64,000 nucleotides of DNA, taken from UBA3941 sp002385665. GTDB lineage: Bacteria; Bacillota; Clostridia; Caldicoprobacterales; UBA3941. Both the position numbers and the translations under genes were made by a program. The notes beneath the pieces were generated by a model. It was not told the DNA's origin and did not search any database. It worked only from the letters and a program-made list of their open reading frames with translations. The stretch covers positions 124,001 to 188,000 of the forward strand of contig JBMNFJ010000017.1 in the NCBI GenBank assembly GCA_050949255.1, written 5' to 3'. Below, one piece after another: positions 16,720 through 30,066 of this stretch. Position 1 is the stretch's first letter; each line of letters opens with the position of its first letter.

Positions 16720-19343
16720 AGAGCTATGCCGAAATAACATACAGATATTTAAAGAGACAGAAAAAGCGTACCCTTTTAACTGTAATAGGCATAATTTTAT
16801 CCGTTGCCCTTATCACCTCTATAGGTACAATGGTTATAAGTGCCAGGGATATGATGATAAGAAATGAAATAGAAAGAACCGGAGATTACCATGCTATCTT
16901 CCAAAATACACCCAATGATAAGGTAAATATTGTTAGAAATTATGTGGGAGTTGAAAACTCAGCCTTAACCAATGCAGTTGGAACTGGCATCCTGGCCCAA
17001 ATAACCGGTGATGAACGACAGCAAAACCCAGAATCTCCTCCCTATCGATATGTTAATATTAAAGGATACGACAAGGATGCCTTTGATATACTGCCGATTA
17101 CCTTGAAAGAAGGTCGTCTGCCTGAAGATGAAGGTGAAATTCTATTAGAGTACTGGGTGTCTGACTATATGCCCAGCAGGCCTAAAATTGGGGATATTAT
17201 CACCCTTCCCATAGGAATCAGGCTAGATGAAGCAGGCAATGAATTATCCCCGAATAGCTATATGAAACATGAAATTTTTCAGGAAGAGGATATTAGAAAA
17301 TATACTATTGTTGGTTTCTTTGAACCAAAATTTGCATGGATAGGACAATATATAACTACTGGTATCACCTTTTTAGATAGTGATAGTTTATCTCCGGATA
17401 AAGATTATAATGTGTATGTAAAGATGGATTCTGTAAAAGATATCCATAAAAAGACTAAGGAAATAGCTCAAAGTTTAGATCTGTATCAGTCTCTGGAAGA
17501 CAGCAGTGAACCCTACTATAACATAGAGTATAATGAAAGATTATTGCGCTTATCAGCCCAAAGTTTGGATATGGATTTAAATAATAGCCTAATATCCATT
17601 CTAATATTTATAGTAATATTAATAATAGTATCTACAATAGCAGTTATTTATAATGCTTTTCATATTTCAGTTTTGGAGCGGATATCCCAGTTTGGTATAC
17701 TCCGGTGTGTAGGAGCTTCCTCAACCCAGATAAGGAACATAGTATTAAAGGAGGCATGGATACTGAGCCTTATAGGTATTCCAATAGGTCTTTTCTCCGG
17801 TGTTTTTGCCATGCAAGTAGTCATGTATTTTATTAATAAATTAAATTTCAATCTCTTATCAGGATTGACTATCGTAATATCTCCTTTAGTATTTATAGTA
17901 AGCTCTATTATAGGATTGATTACCGTATTTTTGTCAGCTTTAGGCCCAGCCAAACAGGCAGGCAGAATTCCTGCTCTGGATGCTGTTAGAAATACTGGCA
18001 GTTTGAAGAAGGAATCCTTTGACAAGATAAAAAGATCTACCCTTTCCCGAAAGCTATTGGGAATTGAAGGTGAAATAGCCTACAAAAACTTAAGAAGAAA
18101 TAGAAAGAGATTTAGAATTACTGTATTTTCTATGATAATTAGTATTGTACTTTATATAGCATTCTCTAGTTTTATGACCTATATGTTAAGGGCTAGTAAT
18201 GTCCATTCCGAAGAAATGGGAGATTTTATGATATGGCATAACGCATCCATTGTACAAGAGGACCTGGATGACTCCGTATATAGAGATCTAAAGGAGTTGC
18301 ATGGTGTTGCAGAAGTATTTTACTACAATCGTTACAGCATGCAAATAATAGTTCCAGAAGACAAAATAAACCCAGACTTTGTAAAAACCAGTGGGTATGC
18401 CAAACACCTTCAGAAAGGTAATGTTTTTGAACTACCAAATAATATTTTATATGGATATGAAAATGAAAATCTCAATGCTTTTAAGTCTTCATTAAAAGAA
18501 GGCAATATAGATATAGATGCCATTAATAAGCAGAACGGTGTTCTGATAGTTCAAACATCTCATGTATATAAGGACGAAAGTTCCAATAGCACAATAATGG
18601 ATATAGTAAATTATGGGATAGGTGATGAAATAAGCGTTACAGCCAATTTCCCCGAAGAAAACCTTGATTATACAAAGGTAAAGGTACTGGGGATATTAGA
18701 AATGAGTCCTATAGAAGATCCCTATAACTTCAACGAAGGGATTATTATGATAACAACTAAAGAAGTCTACGATAGAATCCAAGGTACAAATTATAATCCA
18801 TCATTCCTTATAAAGTGCCAGCAAGGGCATAGCTTAGAGGATATAAGGAAATATCTCAAAGACCTTGTGGATAAGCATCCATCATATACTTATATAGACC
18901 GAGCTAAACAAGCTGAAGAAGATAGAAATGCTTTTGCTACTATAAGTATCTTCTTATATGGCTTCGTTGCAGTAATAACTCTGATAGGAGCTTTGAATAT
19001 TATAAATACCATTAGTACCAATTTAATCCTTAGAACAAAAGAGCTATCCATGCTAAAAGCTGTAGGTATGACTCAAAATGGGGTTAAAAGAATGGTGTCC
19101 ATGGAAGCTTTATTCTATGGAATCATAGCTTCCATTTACGGGGGTATTATAGGAACAGGACTGTCTTACCTTCTCTATCGCTTTGCCACCCAAGGTATAC
19201 AGGATTTCCCTTGGACAATTCCCTGGAGCAGTATATTAGTTTCAACAGCGGGTGCTACGTTTATCGCACTTGTCTCCGGCTTTTTCCCCTTGAGGAGAAT
19301 CAATAAGAACAATATAGTTGATAATATGAGAATGGAGGAGTAG
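16716..19343 (+). CDS. ABC transporter permease, two FtsX domains
   Basis: An 875-residue membrane subunit of the MacB-type family. The N-terminal helix (about 18-38) is followed by a large extracellular domain, then three helices (about 290-415) ending in the FtsX motif ALDAVRNTGSLK. The second half repeats the plan: a helix at about 460, an extracellular domain, and three C-terminal helices with LSMLKAVGMTQNGVKRMV. Proteins of this layout sense or expel antimicrobial peptides, lipids or lipoproteins. Translation is coupled to the ATPase (ATGA overlap). The substrate is unknown; the vanY partner points to the envelope. Confidence 0.88.
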   Translation: MKSYAEITYRYLKRQKKRTLLTVIGIILSVALITSIGTMVISARDMMIRNEIERTGDYHAIFQNTPNDKVNIVRNYVGVENSALTNAVGTGILAQITGDERQQNPESPPYRYVNIKGYDKDAFDILPITLKEGRLPEDEGEILLEYWVSDYMPSRPKIGDIITLPIGIRLDEAGNELSPNSYMKHEIFQEEDIRKYTIVGFFEPKFAWIGQYITTGITFLDSDSLSPDKDYNVYVKMDSVKDIHKKTKEIAQSLDLYQSLEDSSEPYYNIEYNERLLRLSAQSLDMDLNNSLISILIFIVILIIVSTIAVIYNAFHISVLERISQFGILRCVGASSTQIRNIVLKEAWILSLIGIPIGLFSGVFAMQVVMYFINKLNFNLLSGLTIVISPLVFIVSSIIGLITVFLSALGPAKQAGRIPALDAVRNTGSLKKESFDKIKRSTLSRKLLGIEGEIAYKNLRRNRKRFRITVFSMIISIVLYIAFSSFMTYMLRASNVHSEEMGDFMIWHNASIVQEDLDDSVYRDLKELHGVAEVFYYNRYSMQIIVPEDKINPDFVKTSGYAKHLQKGNVFELPNNILYGYENENLNAFKSSLKEGNIDIDAINKQNGVLIVQTSHVYKDESSNSTIMDIVNYGIGDEISVTANFPEENLDYTKVKVLGILEMSPIEDPYNFNEGIIMITTKEVYDRIQGTNYNPSFLIKCQQGHSLEDIRKYLKDLVDKHPSYTYIDRAKQAEEDRNAFATISIFLYGFVAVITLIGALNIINTISTNLILRTKELSMLKAVGMTQNGVKRMVSMEALFYGIIASIYGGIIGTGLSYLLYRFATQGIQDFPWTIPWSSILVSTAGATFIALVSGFFPLRRINKNNIVDNMRMEE

Positions 19344-19364
19344 GCATACTCCTCTTTATTCTTT
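19335..19364 (+). terminator. Terminator overlapping the permease stop codon
   Basis: GAGGAGTA (19335-19342) pairs with TACTCCTC (19347-19354), followed by TTTATTCTTT. The left arm includes the last codons and part of the TAG stop. Confidence 0.8.
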
Positions 19365-19521
19365 CACTCAATTTTAAGGACTATTTTACACATCTTGTAC
19401 AACCTCTAGATATATTAGTTTCATATCACCTTACTATCATATGTGCATACTATATATTATGCCATATCCTATGACATATAACACGATAGAAATAAATAAA
19501 CAATTCTTGGGAGGGGTTAAT

Positions 19522-20181
19522 GTGAATTATGATTGCAATTCAAAAAAGCTTTTAAAACCTGAAGATAAAGAAATAAAGTTGATTATAAGGGATAAGAAAA
19601 AAGACCAAAAACCATGTACCAAGGAAATCGTAAAGTGTTCCCCTTGCCTGCCTAGAGAACTAGTTAAGAACGGTGGATTTGAAACATTTGGTGTATTCAA
19701 TCTTTATGCTGATTGGTCAGAGGGGGAACTCCCTAGTGATATTAGAATTGGTGATTCTGCAATAGCTCATGAGGGACTTGGAAGTCTGTCTTTTAACTCA
19801 CTGGTAACTGATGAAATTGAAGATAAATTTAATCGAATATTCCAAAATGTCCCAGTATATCCTGGTTGCTTTTTAGTCCTAAGCTATGCAACGAATTTTC
19901 TAAATGCTGGTGTCGACTTTAGGGAACTTGCCTTTAGAGCAAGGGTTTATTATAATGGAACAACCCCAACAGATTTAATTAATATTGAAACACTATACAG
20001 TAGCGATTTATTAGCTGGTACAGGATTTGATTTTCATCAAAAGGTATCTGATGTACCTGTGCCTGAAGGAGTCACCAATGTAACAGTAGAGTTCCAAATT
20101 AGAATAACTGATAGAAGCAGTGGTGATGGCGCACAACAAACTATCTTTCTCCTAGATAGTGTGTCCCTTAGACCTACCTAA
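19522..20181 (+). CDS. Putative exported or spore-surface beta-sandwich protein
   Basis: About 219 residues, starting at GTG 19522 with GGGAGGGG five bases upstream; the in-frame sequence before it has no ribosome site. There is no signal peptide. A lysine-rich head with cysteines (CTKEIVKCSPCLP) is followed by LVKNGGFETFGVFNLYADW, which opens a beta-sandwich resembling carbohydrate-binding or NTTRR-F1-type domains that precede collagen-like repeats on Bacillus/Clostridium spore surfaces. Here no collagen repeats follow. The function is unknown; the spore-surface idea is inference. Confidence 0.6.
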   Translation: MNYDCNSKKLLKPEDKEIKLIIRDKKKDQKPCTKEIVKCSPCLPRELVKNGGFETFGVFNLYADWSEGELPSDIRIGDSAIAHEGLGSLSFNSLVTDEIEDKFNRIFQNVPVYPGCFLVLSYATNFLNAGVDFRELAFRARVYYNGTTPTDLINIETLYSSDLLAGTGFDFHQKVSDVPVPEGVTNVTVEFQIRITDRSSGDGAQQTIFLLDSVSLRPT

Positions 20182-20210
20182 GATAGTTCTATTCTTATTT
20201 AAGAGTAAAT

Positions 20211-20317
20211 TAACGCCTTGTGCTAGTCAATCATATGCTGGTAATGGCTATTGACCGCATCGATTTGAAGAAAACTAAGGCTCATTCCTTAAGATTATGA
20301 ACTATCACAATAGGTTA
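20211..20317. repeat. Dispersed palindromic element, copy 3
   Basis: The terminal inverted repeats are clearest here: the left end TAACGCCTTGTGCTAGT and the complement of the right end TAACCTATTGTGATAGT match at 13-14 of 17 positions. The left half (ATCATATGCTGGTAATGGCTATTGACCGC) matches the 33830 copy; the middle is diverged. Confidence 0.8.
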
Positions 20318-20354
20318 AATTAGCCCCCTATTAGAGTTTAAGATATAAATGAAA

Positions 20355-20391
20355 AAGGCCTGTTTTGTATAGCATATACTAAACAGGCTTT
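20355..20391 (-). terminator. Terminator of the rRNA operon
   Basis: A long hairpin with GCCTGTTT (20358-20365) paired to AAACAGGC (20381-20388) and an inner GTATA/TATAC stem. On the minus strand it is followed by TTTTTC. It lies 11 bases beyond the 3' end of tRNA-Asn. Confidence 0.85.
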
Positions 20392-20401
20392 CTATTTATA
20401 T

Positions 20402-20476
20402 TGGCTCCCCAGGCTGGATTCGAACCAGCAACCCCTCGGTTAACAGCCGAGTGCTCCACCGTTGAGCTACTGAGGA
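20402..20476 (-). tRNA. tRNA-Asn (GTT)
   Basis: A 75-base cloverleaf with a paired acceptor stem (TCCTCAG with CTGGGGA), encoded CCA, anticodon stem CTCGG/CCGAG and GTT in the loop. The T arm contains GGTTCGAATCC. It is the last gene of the rRNA operon, just after 5S. Confidence 0.95.
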
Positions 20477-20486
20477 TTATATAGAT

Positions 20487-20604
20487 ATCCGGCAGCGACC
20501 TACTCTCCCAGGGGGTCTCCCCCCAAGTACCATCGGCGCTGAAGGGCTTAACTTCTGTGTTCGGGATGGGAACAGGTGTATCCCCTTCGCTATCGCCACC
20601 GGAA
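20487..20604 (-). rRNA. rrf: 5S ribosomal RNA
   Basis: About 117 bases with the conserved CCGAACACAGAAGTTAAGC segment and the closing helix GGTGGCGATAGC / GTCGCTGCCGG. The ends are placed from the terminal helix and may be off by one or two bases. Confidence 0.93.
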
Positions 20605-20695
20605 ATTGTTATCATTGGTTCTTATGACCTCTCGCAGCGTTTTGCTCCGTAAAGCCACTGCTTTCGGTCCGGAATATTTTGCTTGGCAAAATATC

Positions 20696-20773
20696 AAAGC
20701 TTTTATAGGTAGAATATGTCGCTTCGCGAATACTAAAGCTTTCATAGGTAGAATATGTCGCTTCGCGAATATT
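20696..20773. repeat. Tandem 39-bp repeat in the 23S-5S spacer
   Basis: Two adjacent 39-base units (20696-20734 and 20735-20773) are identical at nearly every position. Each holds the small palindrome CTTCGCGAA next to AGAATATG. A separate hairpin (ATATTTTG...CAAAATAT) lies just before at about 20674. Confidence 0.9.
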
Positions 20774-20783
20774 CATATATACC

Positions 20784-20803
20784 CTCAAAACTGCACAATG
20801 GAT
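20784..20803 (-). other. 23S processing stem, 3' arm
   Basis: This 20-base segment is complementary to 24003-24022, just before the 23S 5' end. The two arms bracket 23S and should form the long helix cut by RNase III during rRNA maturation. Confidence 0.7.
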
Positions 20804-20807
20804 CTAT

Positions 20808-23862
<3,055 letters not shown>

Positions 23863-24002
23863 GAAATTCACTGAATTTCTTCTTCGGATTAAACCTTCGG
23901 CTAAATGCTTTACGCATTTATCGTTGTTTGACGAAATTGTAGTGTCTTCCCGAGAATACGTTTATAGCTTAGCTACAAATTAATTCTGCTTTACACTACT
24001 TT

Positions 24003-24022
24003 ATCCATTGTGCAGTTTTCAA
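24003..24022 (-). other. 23S processing stem, 5' arm
   Basis: This segment is complementary to 20784-20803. It sits between tRNA-Ile and the 23S 5' end, in the position of the RNase III processing helix. Confidence 0.7.
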
Positions 24023-24055
24023 GGTACAAAGAAGCTTTTTCTGGTGAAAAAGCTT

Positions 24056-24132
<77 letters not shown>

Positions 24133-24139
24133 CCATTTT

Positions 24140-24215
24140 TGGTGGAGATGAGGAGATTCGAACTCCTGACCCCCTGCTTGCAAGGCAGGTGCTCTCCCAA
24201 CTGAGCTACACCCCC
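24140..24215 (-). tRNA. tRNA-Ala (TGC)
   Basis: A 76-base cloverleaf with anticodon TGC in CTGCCTTGCAAGCAG, T arm AGTTCGAATCT and encoded CCA. The acceptor stem contains two G-T pairs. It is the first tRNA after 16S. Confidence 0.95.
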
Positions 24216-24309
24216 ACATTCGGATGTCAAATACTGAGGATAATCTCCCTTCGCAGATTATAATAAACTGCTTTCAGGTACTATTTCTTTGTGAAACATC
24301 ATTGATCCC

Positions 24310-24334
24310 TCAAAACCAAACAGTGTAATTAAGC
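24310..24334 (-). other. 16S processing stem, 3' arm
   Basis: This segment is largely complementary to 26157-26187 ahead of 16S (AACAGTGTAATaAA-type core). Together the arms form the presumed precursor-16S helix. Confidence 0.65.
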
Positions 24335-24387
24335 CAAAGTCAATATCGACCTAAGAGTAGATGTCTCATCAAGAAACATCAAATACT

Positions 24388-26037
<1,650 letters not shown>

Positions 26038-26156
26038 ACTTTATTGTTTAAAAGATCATTTGATCTTAACTCTTGCTAAATTATTCGTTGTCCGTACTGC
26101 CCTAAAAGCAATGCTATACCGCATCACCCCGACAGTACGCTTTTGGAATTGACTTC

Positions 26157-26187
26157 GCTTAATTTATTACACTGTTCAGTTTTCAAA
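26157..26187 (-). other. 16S processing stem, 5' arm
   Basis: On the minus strand this reads CTTTGAAAACTGAACAGTG and continues into TAATAAATTAAGC; it pairs with 24310-24334. The remaining leader also holds a GTACTGTC/GGCAGTAC hairpin near 26090-26145. Confidence 0.65.
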
Positions 26188-26240
26188 GATCAATAACTCT
26201 TCAGTTTGTGTCATCCCGCTATCTGGGGACGACTCTTAAT

Positions 26241-26269
26241 ATGTTAGCAAACCTTTTTTACTTTGTCAA
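26241..26269 (-). promoter_or_regulatory. rRNA operon promoter
   Basis: On the minus strand a perfect TTGACA (26269-26264), a 17-base spacer and TAACAT (26246-26241). Transcription would begin about 200 bases before 16S. The -35 box lies only 17 bases past the rubrerythrin stop codon, with no terminator between. Confidence 0.8.
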
Positions 26270-26286
26270 CATCTTTTTTGATTTTT

Positions 26287-26796
26287 TTATCCCTTAGCTC
26301 TCAAGCTGTTTAAGGCAGTCTGTAAATCTATCAGGTGCTTCTTTTCTTCCTTGAGCAACTTTCTAAAAGCTTCTTTGGCATCTACCAGCTTGGAGTAGAT
26401 AATCATCTCTGTATAGAAAAGAATCGAATCCTTTTCGGCCTGAATTCCTATTCTAAGGACATCTTCAACATCCTTGATATTGGCCAAAATCTCATCCTGT
26501 TTTTCCTCGCTGGGGAAAATAGCCGTCTGCACCATGGCTGCTAAATATTGGGATATCTCCGGCTCAAATAGGTAGGTATCGTCAAGCTCGTCTTTCTCTT
26601 TTGCAGTCCGGTTATACAGGCGCTCGAAGGTGTCGGCATGCTCCCTTTCCTGGTGGGCCAGCTCCAAAAGCATGTTTTTAATACCCGCTTCTTCAATCCT
26701 GTTCGCAGCTTTTATATAAAACCTTTCACCGCTTTTTTCGATATCTATGGCTATTTTAAAAGCCTCTAAATCGTTAAAGAAAAACTTCGTCGCCAT
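26287..26796 (-). CDS. Rubrerythrin-like ferritin-family protein
   Basis: A 169-residue four-helix diiron protein of the rubrerythrin/ferritin-like group, which in anaerobes disposes of peroxide or oxygen. Ligand motifs occur in both halves: EKSGERFY and HQEREHAD in the first, EKDSILFY and EEKKHL in the second. No rubredoxin domain is fused, but a separate rubredoxin gene lies 150 bases upstream in the same direction and could feed it electrons. The gene runs directly into the rRNA promoter. Confidence 0.88.
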   Translation of the reverse strand: MATKFFFNDLEAFKIAIDIEKSGERFYIKAANRIEEAGIKNMLLELAHQEREHADTFERLYNRTAKEKDELDDTYLFEPEISQYLAAMVQTAIFPSEEKQDEILANIKDVEDVLRIGIQAEKDSILFYTEMIIYSKLVDAKEAFRKLLKEEKKHLIDLQTALNSLRAKG

Positions 26797-26907
26797 TTTG
26801 TCCTCCTATTGTTTAATGGCCATAGTTATTATACAGCCTTATCGGAAATTTATCAACCTTTCTTGTGAACCATATTATGGTCGGCAATCAGATAATCTGC
26901 TCAGAAC

Positions 26908-26937
26908 AAAATGACCGGCCCACACCGGTCATTTTGT
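26908..26937 (-). terminator. Terminator downstream of rubredoxin
   Basis: A perfect 11-base stem (26908-26918 with 26925-26935) with loop CCCACA. On the minus strand it ends GGTCATTTTGTTC. It separates rubredoxin from the rubrerythrin gene, which therefore needs its own promoter. Confidence 0.8.
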
Positions 26938-26944
26938 CTATGTA

Positions 26945-27106
26945 TTAATCGATAGGTTCAAACATATCCTTCTCCACACCACACTCTGGGCATACCCAAT
27001 CGTCCGGTAGATCTTCAAAAGGCGTCCCCGGTGCTACACCCCCATCAGGATCTCCCAGTTCAGGATCATAAATATACCCGCATACCGTGCACTCATATTT
27101 TTGCAT
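26945..27106 (-). CDS. Rubredoxin
   Basis: A 53-residue Fe(Cys)4 electron carrier. Both knuckles are present: YECTVCGYIYDP (Cys 6 and 9) and VCPECGVEK (Cys 39 and 42), with the family's DPDGGVAPGTPFEDLPDDW between them. Rubredoxins reduce rubrerythrin and superoxide reductase in anaerobes. AAGGAGAAG precedes the ATG. The length is normal. The 296-base gap upstream (27107-27402) is AT-rich and empty. Confidence 0.96.
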   Translation of the reverse strand: MQKYECTVCGYIYDPELGDPDGGVAPGTPFEDLPDDWVCPECGVEKDMFEPID

Positions 27107-27402
27107 TCCAACTTCTCCTTCCATATTGCTTATTTCTGGTGGATAAACTCTATCAAATATTGTTTACCCATATATTATAATATAAAACATGAAATACATA
27201 AGCTGCGAAAAAATCTATGGTTATCGAAGTATTTTAATCGCCCATAATAATGCTAAAAGTTTATATTAACGATTATATATGAATCCAAAAATGATATATA
27301 GTATCAGAACCCTAATACAGGATGTTTTTTTAAAGTATACGGTATGATCTCCATTAATTATTTAAAGCCTGAACATCGACCCAAAATCGATATAATAAGG
27401 GC

Positions 27403-27687
27403 TTAAACAGACTTCAATTCCTGTATGCGCTCCTTGAGTTCCCTTATCCTGTCCAACCGTTCTCCGATTTCCTGGCACAAACTGTCGATGGTCTCAGCGG
27501 TTTCATCCCCTTGGGAGTGTGCCCTATAGACTGCTTCTCCAACTTGGGTATAGAGCTTCTTTATGTTGGCCTCCTCTTTGCCGATCTCAAAATTTATTCT
27601 CCCTATCTCAATCATCTGCTGAGATTTGTCACCGATTACCTTTACGGTTTCCCCTACTTTTTTGCCTAGATCCTCAAAAAATTCCAT
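27403..27687 (-). CDS. Small coiled-coil protein of unknown function
   Basis: A 94-residue, entirely helical and highly charged protein. Two heptad-rich stretches (residues 10-55 and 62-92) suggest a coiled coil, with RLDRIRELKERIQELK at the end. It resembles the helical part of clostridial zinc-ribbon proteins but has no cysteine pair. It follows queG on the same strand after 77 bases and may be in the same transcript. Confidence 0.6.
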   Translation of the reverse strand: MEFFEDLGKKVGETVKVIGDKSQQMIEIGRINFEIGKEEANIKKLYTQVGEAVYRAHSQGDETAETIDSLCQEIGERLDRIRELKERIQELKSV

Positions 27688-27764
27688 AGCATCCTGCTCC
27701 CTTCTCCTAATATACTTCCCCTTTTACATCAGAAAAAACTAAACAATCATAGAAGCCATGGAAA

Positions 27765-28871
27765 TTATTTGAACTGATCCATTGCACGGTGGATTTCCTC
27801 AATGACCCTGGTATCATCCTCATCCTTAAGGGCTCTTTCCAGTACCCCTTTATAATATACAGCCCCGCTTGAAGATCCAATTTGCCCAATGGCCCAAGCG
27901 CTATGCCCCCTTATAGGAGGATGGGGATGCTCTAGTAACCGCTCCAATGCAGGCAGGTAGGATTTGTCCTTAATATTCCCTGCAAGGATAGCGGCAGTGG
28001 ATAAGACCTTCTGACTCCTGGCATAATTCCGGCCAATGAGGTCCCCCATTTGGTCCATTCTTTTCTTCAGTCCAGCCGGCCATTCATTTAGAATATGGCC
28101 GATATCAAATAGCTTCATTTCATCATATGCCGGTAAAGAAGCTTCCGATACACCTTTCTTATTATAGGGACATACCATCTGGCAGATGTCACAACCCAAC
28201 ATTTTGTTGCCAACCTTGTCCCTGATATCCAAGGGTATAAAATCCGATGACAGCATATAGTGTCTAAGGCATTTGCTGGGGGTAACCTGCCCATCTGCCT
28301 TAATGGCGCCATTGGGGCAGGCCTTTATACACAGGTCGCAATCCCCGCAGTCGGTTATTGTCTCCATACCCTTGTCAGGACTTAGGCTAACATTGGTCAA
28401 TATAAAATGCAGGCTTATCCAGGAACCATATTTCCTGGTATGAATAAGTGAATTCTTACCAAAATACCCTAGTCCCGCCCTTAAGGCCAGCTCTTTAGCC
28501 GGCAGTGGAGGGTGAACCATTACCTCATAACCAACCTTCTCAAGAAAAGATCCAAGCTCCAAAGCAGCTTTCCGACCCTTGGGATACTCCTTGTAATGGG
28601 CTGAAAATCTCCCTATGCCCTTGGGAAAATCGGCTTTGTATGGGGTATAGGGCCATGCTGCCACGATAATCGACTTAGCCGTTGGCATAAGGGATTTGGG
28701 ATCATATTTTATATTATCCCAATGATAAGCCGACTCCGGATCCTCTTTCTTGCGCTGGGGGATCTGAGAAGGCCACAACTCAAAGGGCCTGGCATCAGTA
28801 AAACCAATAAGACCAAACCCTAAGTCCATGCCGTATTCAATAAGTCGCTGTTTTAGCAGATCCTTATCCAT
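27765..28871 (-). CDS. queG: Epoxyqueuosine reductase
   Basis: A 368-residue cobalamin and [4Fe-4S] enzyme that makes the last step of queuosine, reducing epoxyqueuosine in tRNA. Two ferredoxin-like clusters are visible: CGDCDLCIKACPNGAI and CDICQMVCPYN, with a further cysteine in SKCLRHYM. The C-terminus has a HEAT-like repeat segment (HPHPPIRGHSAWAIGQIGS). The length is normal. It follows trpS by 28 bases, so the two are probably co-transcribed. Confidence 0.93.
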   Translation of the reverse strand: MDKDLLKQRLIEYGMDLGFGLIGFTDARPFELWPSQIPQRKKEDPESAYHWDNIKYDPKSLMPTAKSIIVAAWPYTPYKADFPKGIGRFSAHYKEYPKGRKAALELGSFLEKVGYEVMVHPPLPAKELALRAGLGYFGKNSLIHTRKYGSWISLHFILTNVSLSPDKGMETITDCGDCDLCIKACPNGAIKADGQVTPSKCLRHYMLSSDFIPLDIRDKVGNKMLGCDICQMVCPYNKKGVSEASLPAYDEMKLFDIGHILNEWPAGLKKRMDQMGDLIGRNYARSQKVLSTAAILAGNIKDKSYLPALERLLEHPHPPIRGHSAWAIGQIGSSSGAVYYKGVLERALKDEDDTRVIEEIHRAMDQFK

Positions 28872-28899
28872 GGTCCCTCCTAAAATAGTACGGCTTCCT

Positions 28900-29901
28900 C
28901 TAGCCCCTGGGAACGAGCCCTACCTTCTTATACACCTTCCTAAGGGTCCTATATGAAAGGCTCTCTGCTCTTTGGGCGCCGTCCTTCATTATATTATCCA
29001 AGTAGGCTCTATCCGCCATTAGCTGGTCATGCTTCTCCTGGATAGGCTTTAGGGTATCTACCACAGTCTGGCCTACAGCTGTTTTAAAGTCCCCATAACC
29101 TAAGTCCTCAAATTCCTTTTCTATGACCTCATAGGATTTCCCTGTAATGCTTGAATAAATGCTCATTAAATTGCTTATTCCAGGTTTGTTTTTCTCATCA
29201 TACCTTACGGTGGCTTCTGAATCCGTAACGGCCCGCCTAAACTTCCTCATAATTACATCAGGCTCATCCAATAGGGAGATATAGGCATTGGGATTTTCGT
29301 CGGATTTGGACATCTTCTTCTCCGGGTCCTGCAGGCTCATAATCCTGGCCCCCACCTTGGGAATATAGGGCTCCGGTATCGTAAACACATCCCCGTATAT
29401 GTTATTAAACCTTTGGGCAACATCCCGGGTTAATTCAAGATGTTGCTTTTGATCCTCCCCGACCGGTACCAGATCCGTCTGGTAAAGGAGAATATCGGCT
29501 GCCATCAGAACGGGATAGGTATACAGGCCAGCGTTTATATTATCCGTATGTCTCTGGGCTTTCTCTTTAAATTGGGTCATCCTACCAAGCTCACCTGTAT
29601 AGGTAAAGCAATTGAGTATCCAGGCCAGCTCTGCGTGGGCACTGTTATGGGATTGGACGAATAAAACGTTCTTCTCCGGATCAAGTCCACAGGCTATGTA
29701 AAGGGCCAGCAATGATCTTGTCTTTTTCCTAAGTTCAGCAGGATCCTGCCTCACGGTCAGAGCATGTAGATCCACAATGCTATATATACAATTATATTCC
29801 TCCTGTAAGGGAATCCAATTTAATATGGCACCCAGGTAATTACCCAGGGTTAGATTCCCGGAAGGCTGAACACCGCTAAATATAATCTTCTTCTGGCTCA
29901 T
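28900..29901 (-). CDS. trpS: Tryptophanyl-tRNA synthetase
   Basis: A 333-residue class I synthetase. The N-terminal FSGVQPSGNLTLGNYLGA holds the HIGH-like motif, and KKMSKSDENP is the KMSKS loop. The length is standard for bacterial TrpRS. The 165 bases between its start and the divergent pdxS leave little room for a T-box leader, and I see none. Confidence 0.95.
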   Translation of the reverse strand: MSQKKIIFSGVQPSGNLTLGNYLGAILNWIPLQEEYNCIYSIVDLHALTVRQDPAELRKKTRSLLALYIACGLDPEKNVLFVQSHNSAHAELAWILNCFTYTGELGRMTQFKEKAQRHTDNINAGLYTYPVLMAADILLYQTDLVPVGEDQKQHLELTRDVAQRFNNIYGDVFTIPEPYIPKVGARIMSLQDPEKKMSKSDENPNAYISLLDEPDVIMRKFRRAVTDSEATVRYDEKNKPGISNLMSIYSSITGKSYEVIEKEFEDLGYGDFKTAVGQTVVDTLKPIQEKHDQLMADRAYLDNIMKDGAQRAESLSYRTLRKVYKKVGLVPRG

Positions 29902-30066
29902 TATAATGACACATCCTTTTGTATTATGTGAATTCTATTGTAGCACCAACCCCGGAAGGAATTCAAGAGCCTACAAAATAGTTTAAATTTTTATCAGGTG
30001 AATTATTCAAATATCCTATTTTGTGGTATAGTATATATTGAAATATATTAATTCGGGAGTGATTAG

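Noticed and set aside
29902..30066. T-box leader for trpS
   Set aside because: The gap is only 165 bases, is shared with the pdxS promoter, and contains no recognisable T-box sequence or terminator/antiterminator pair.
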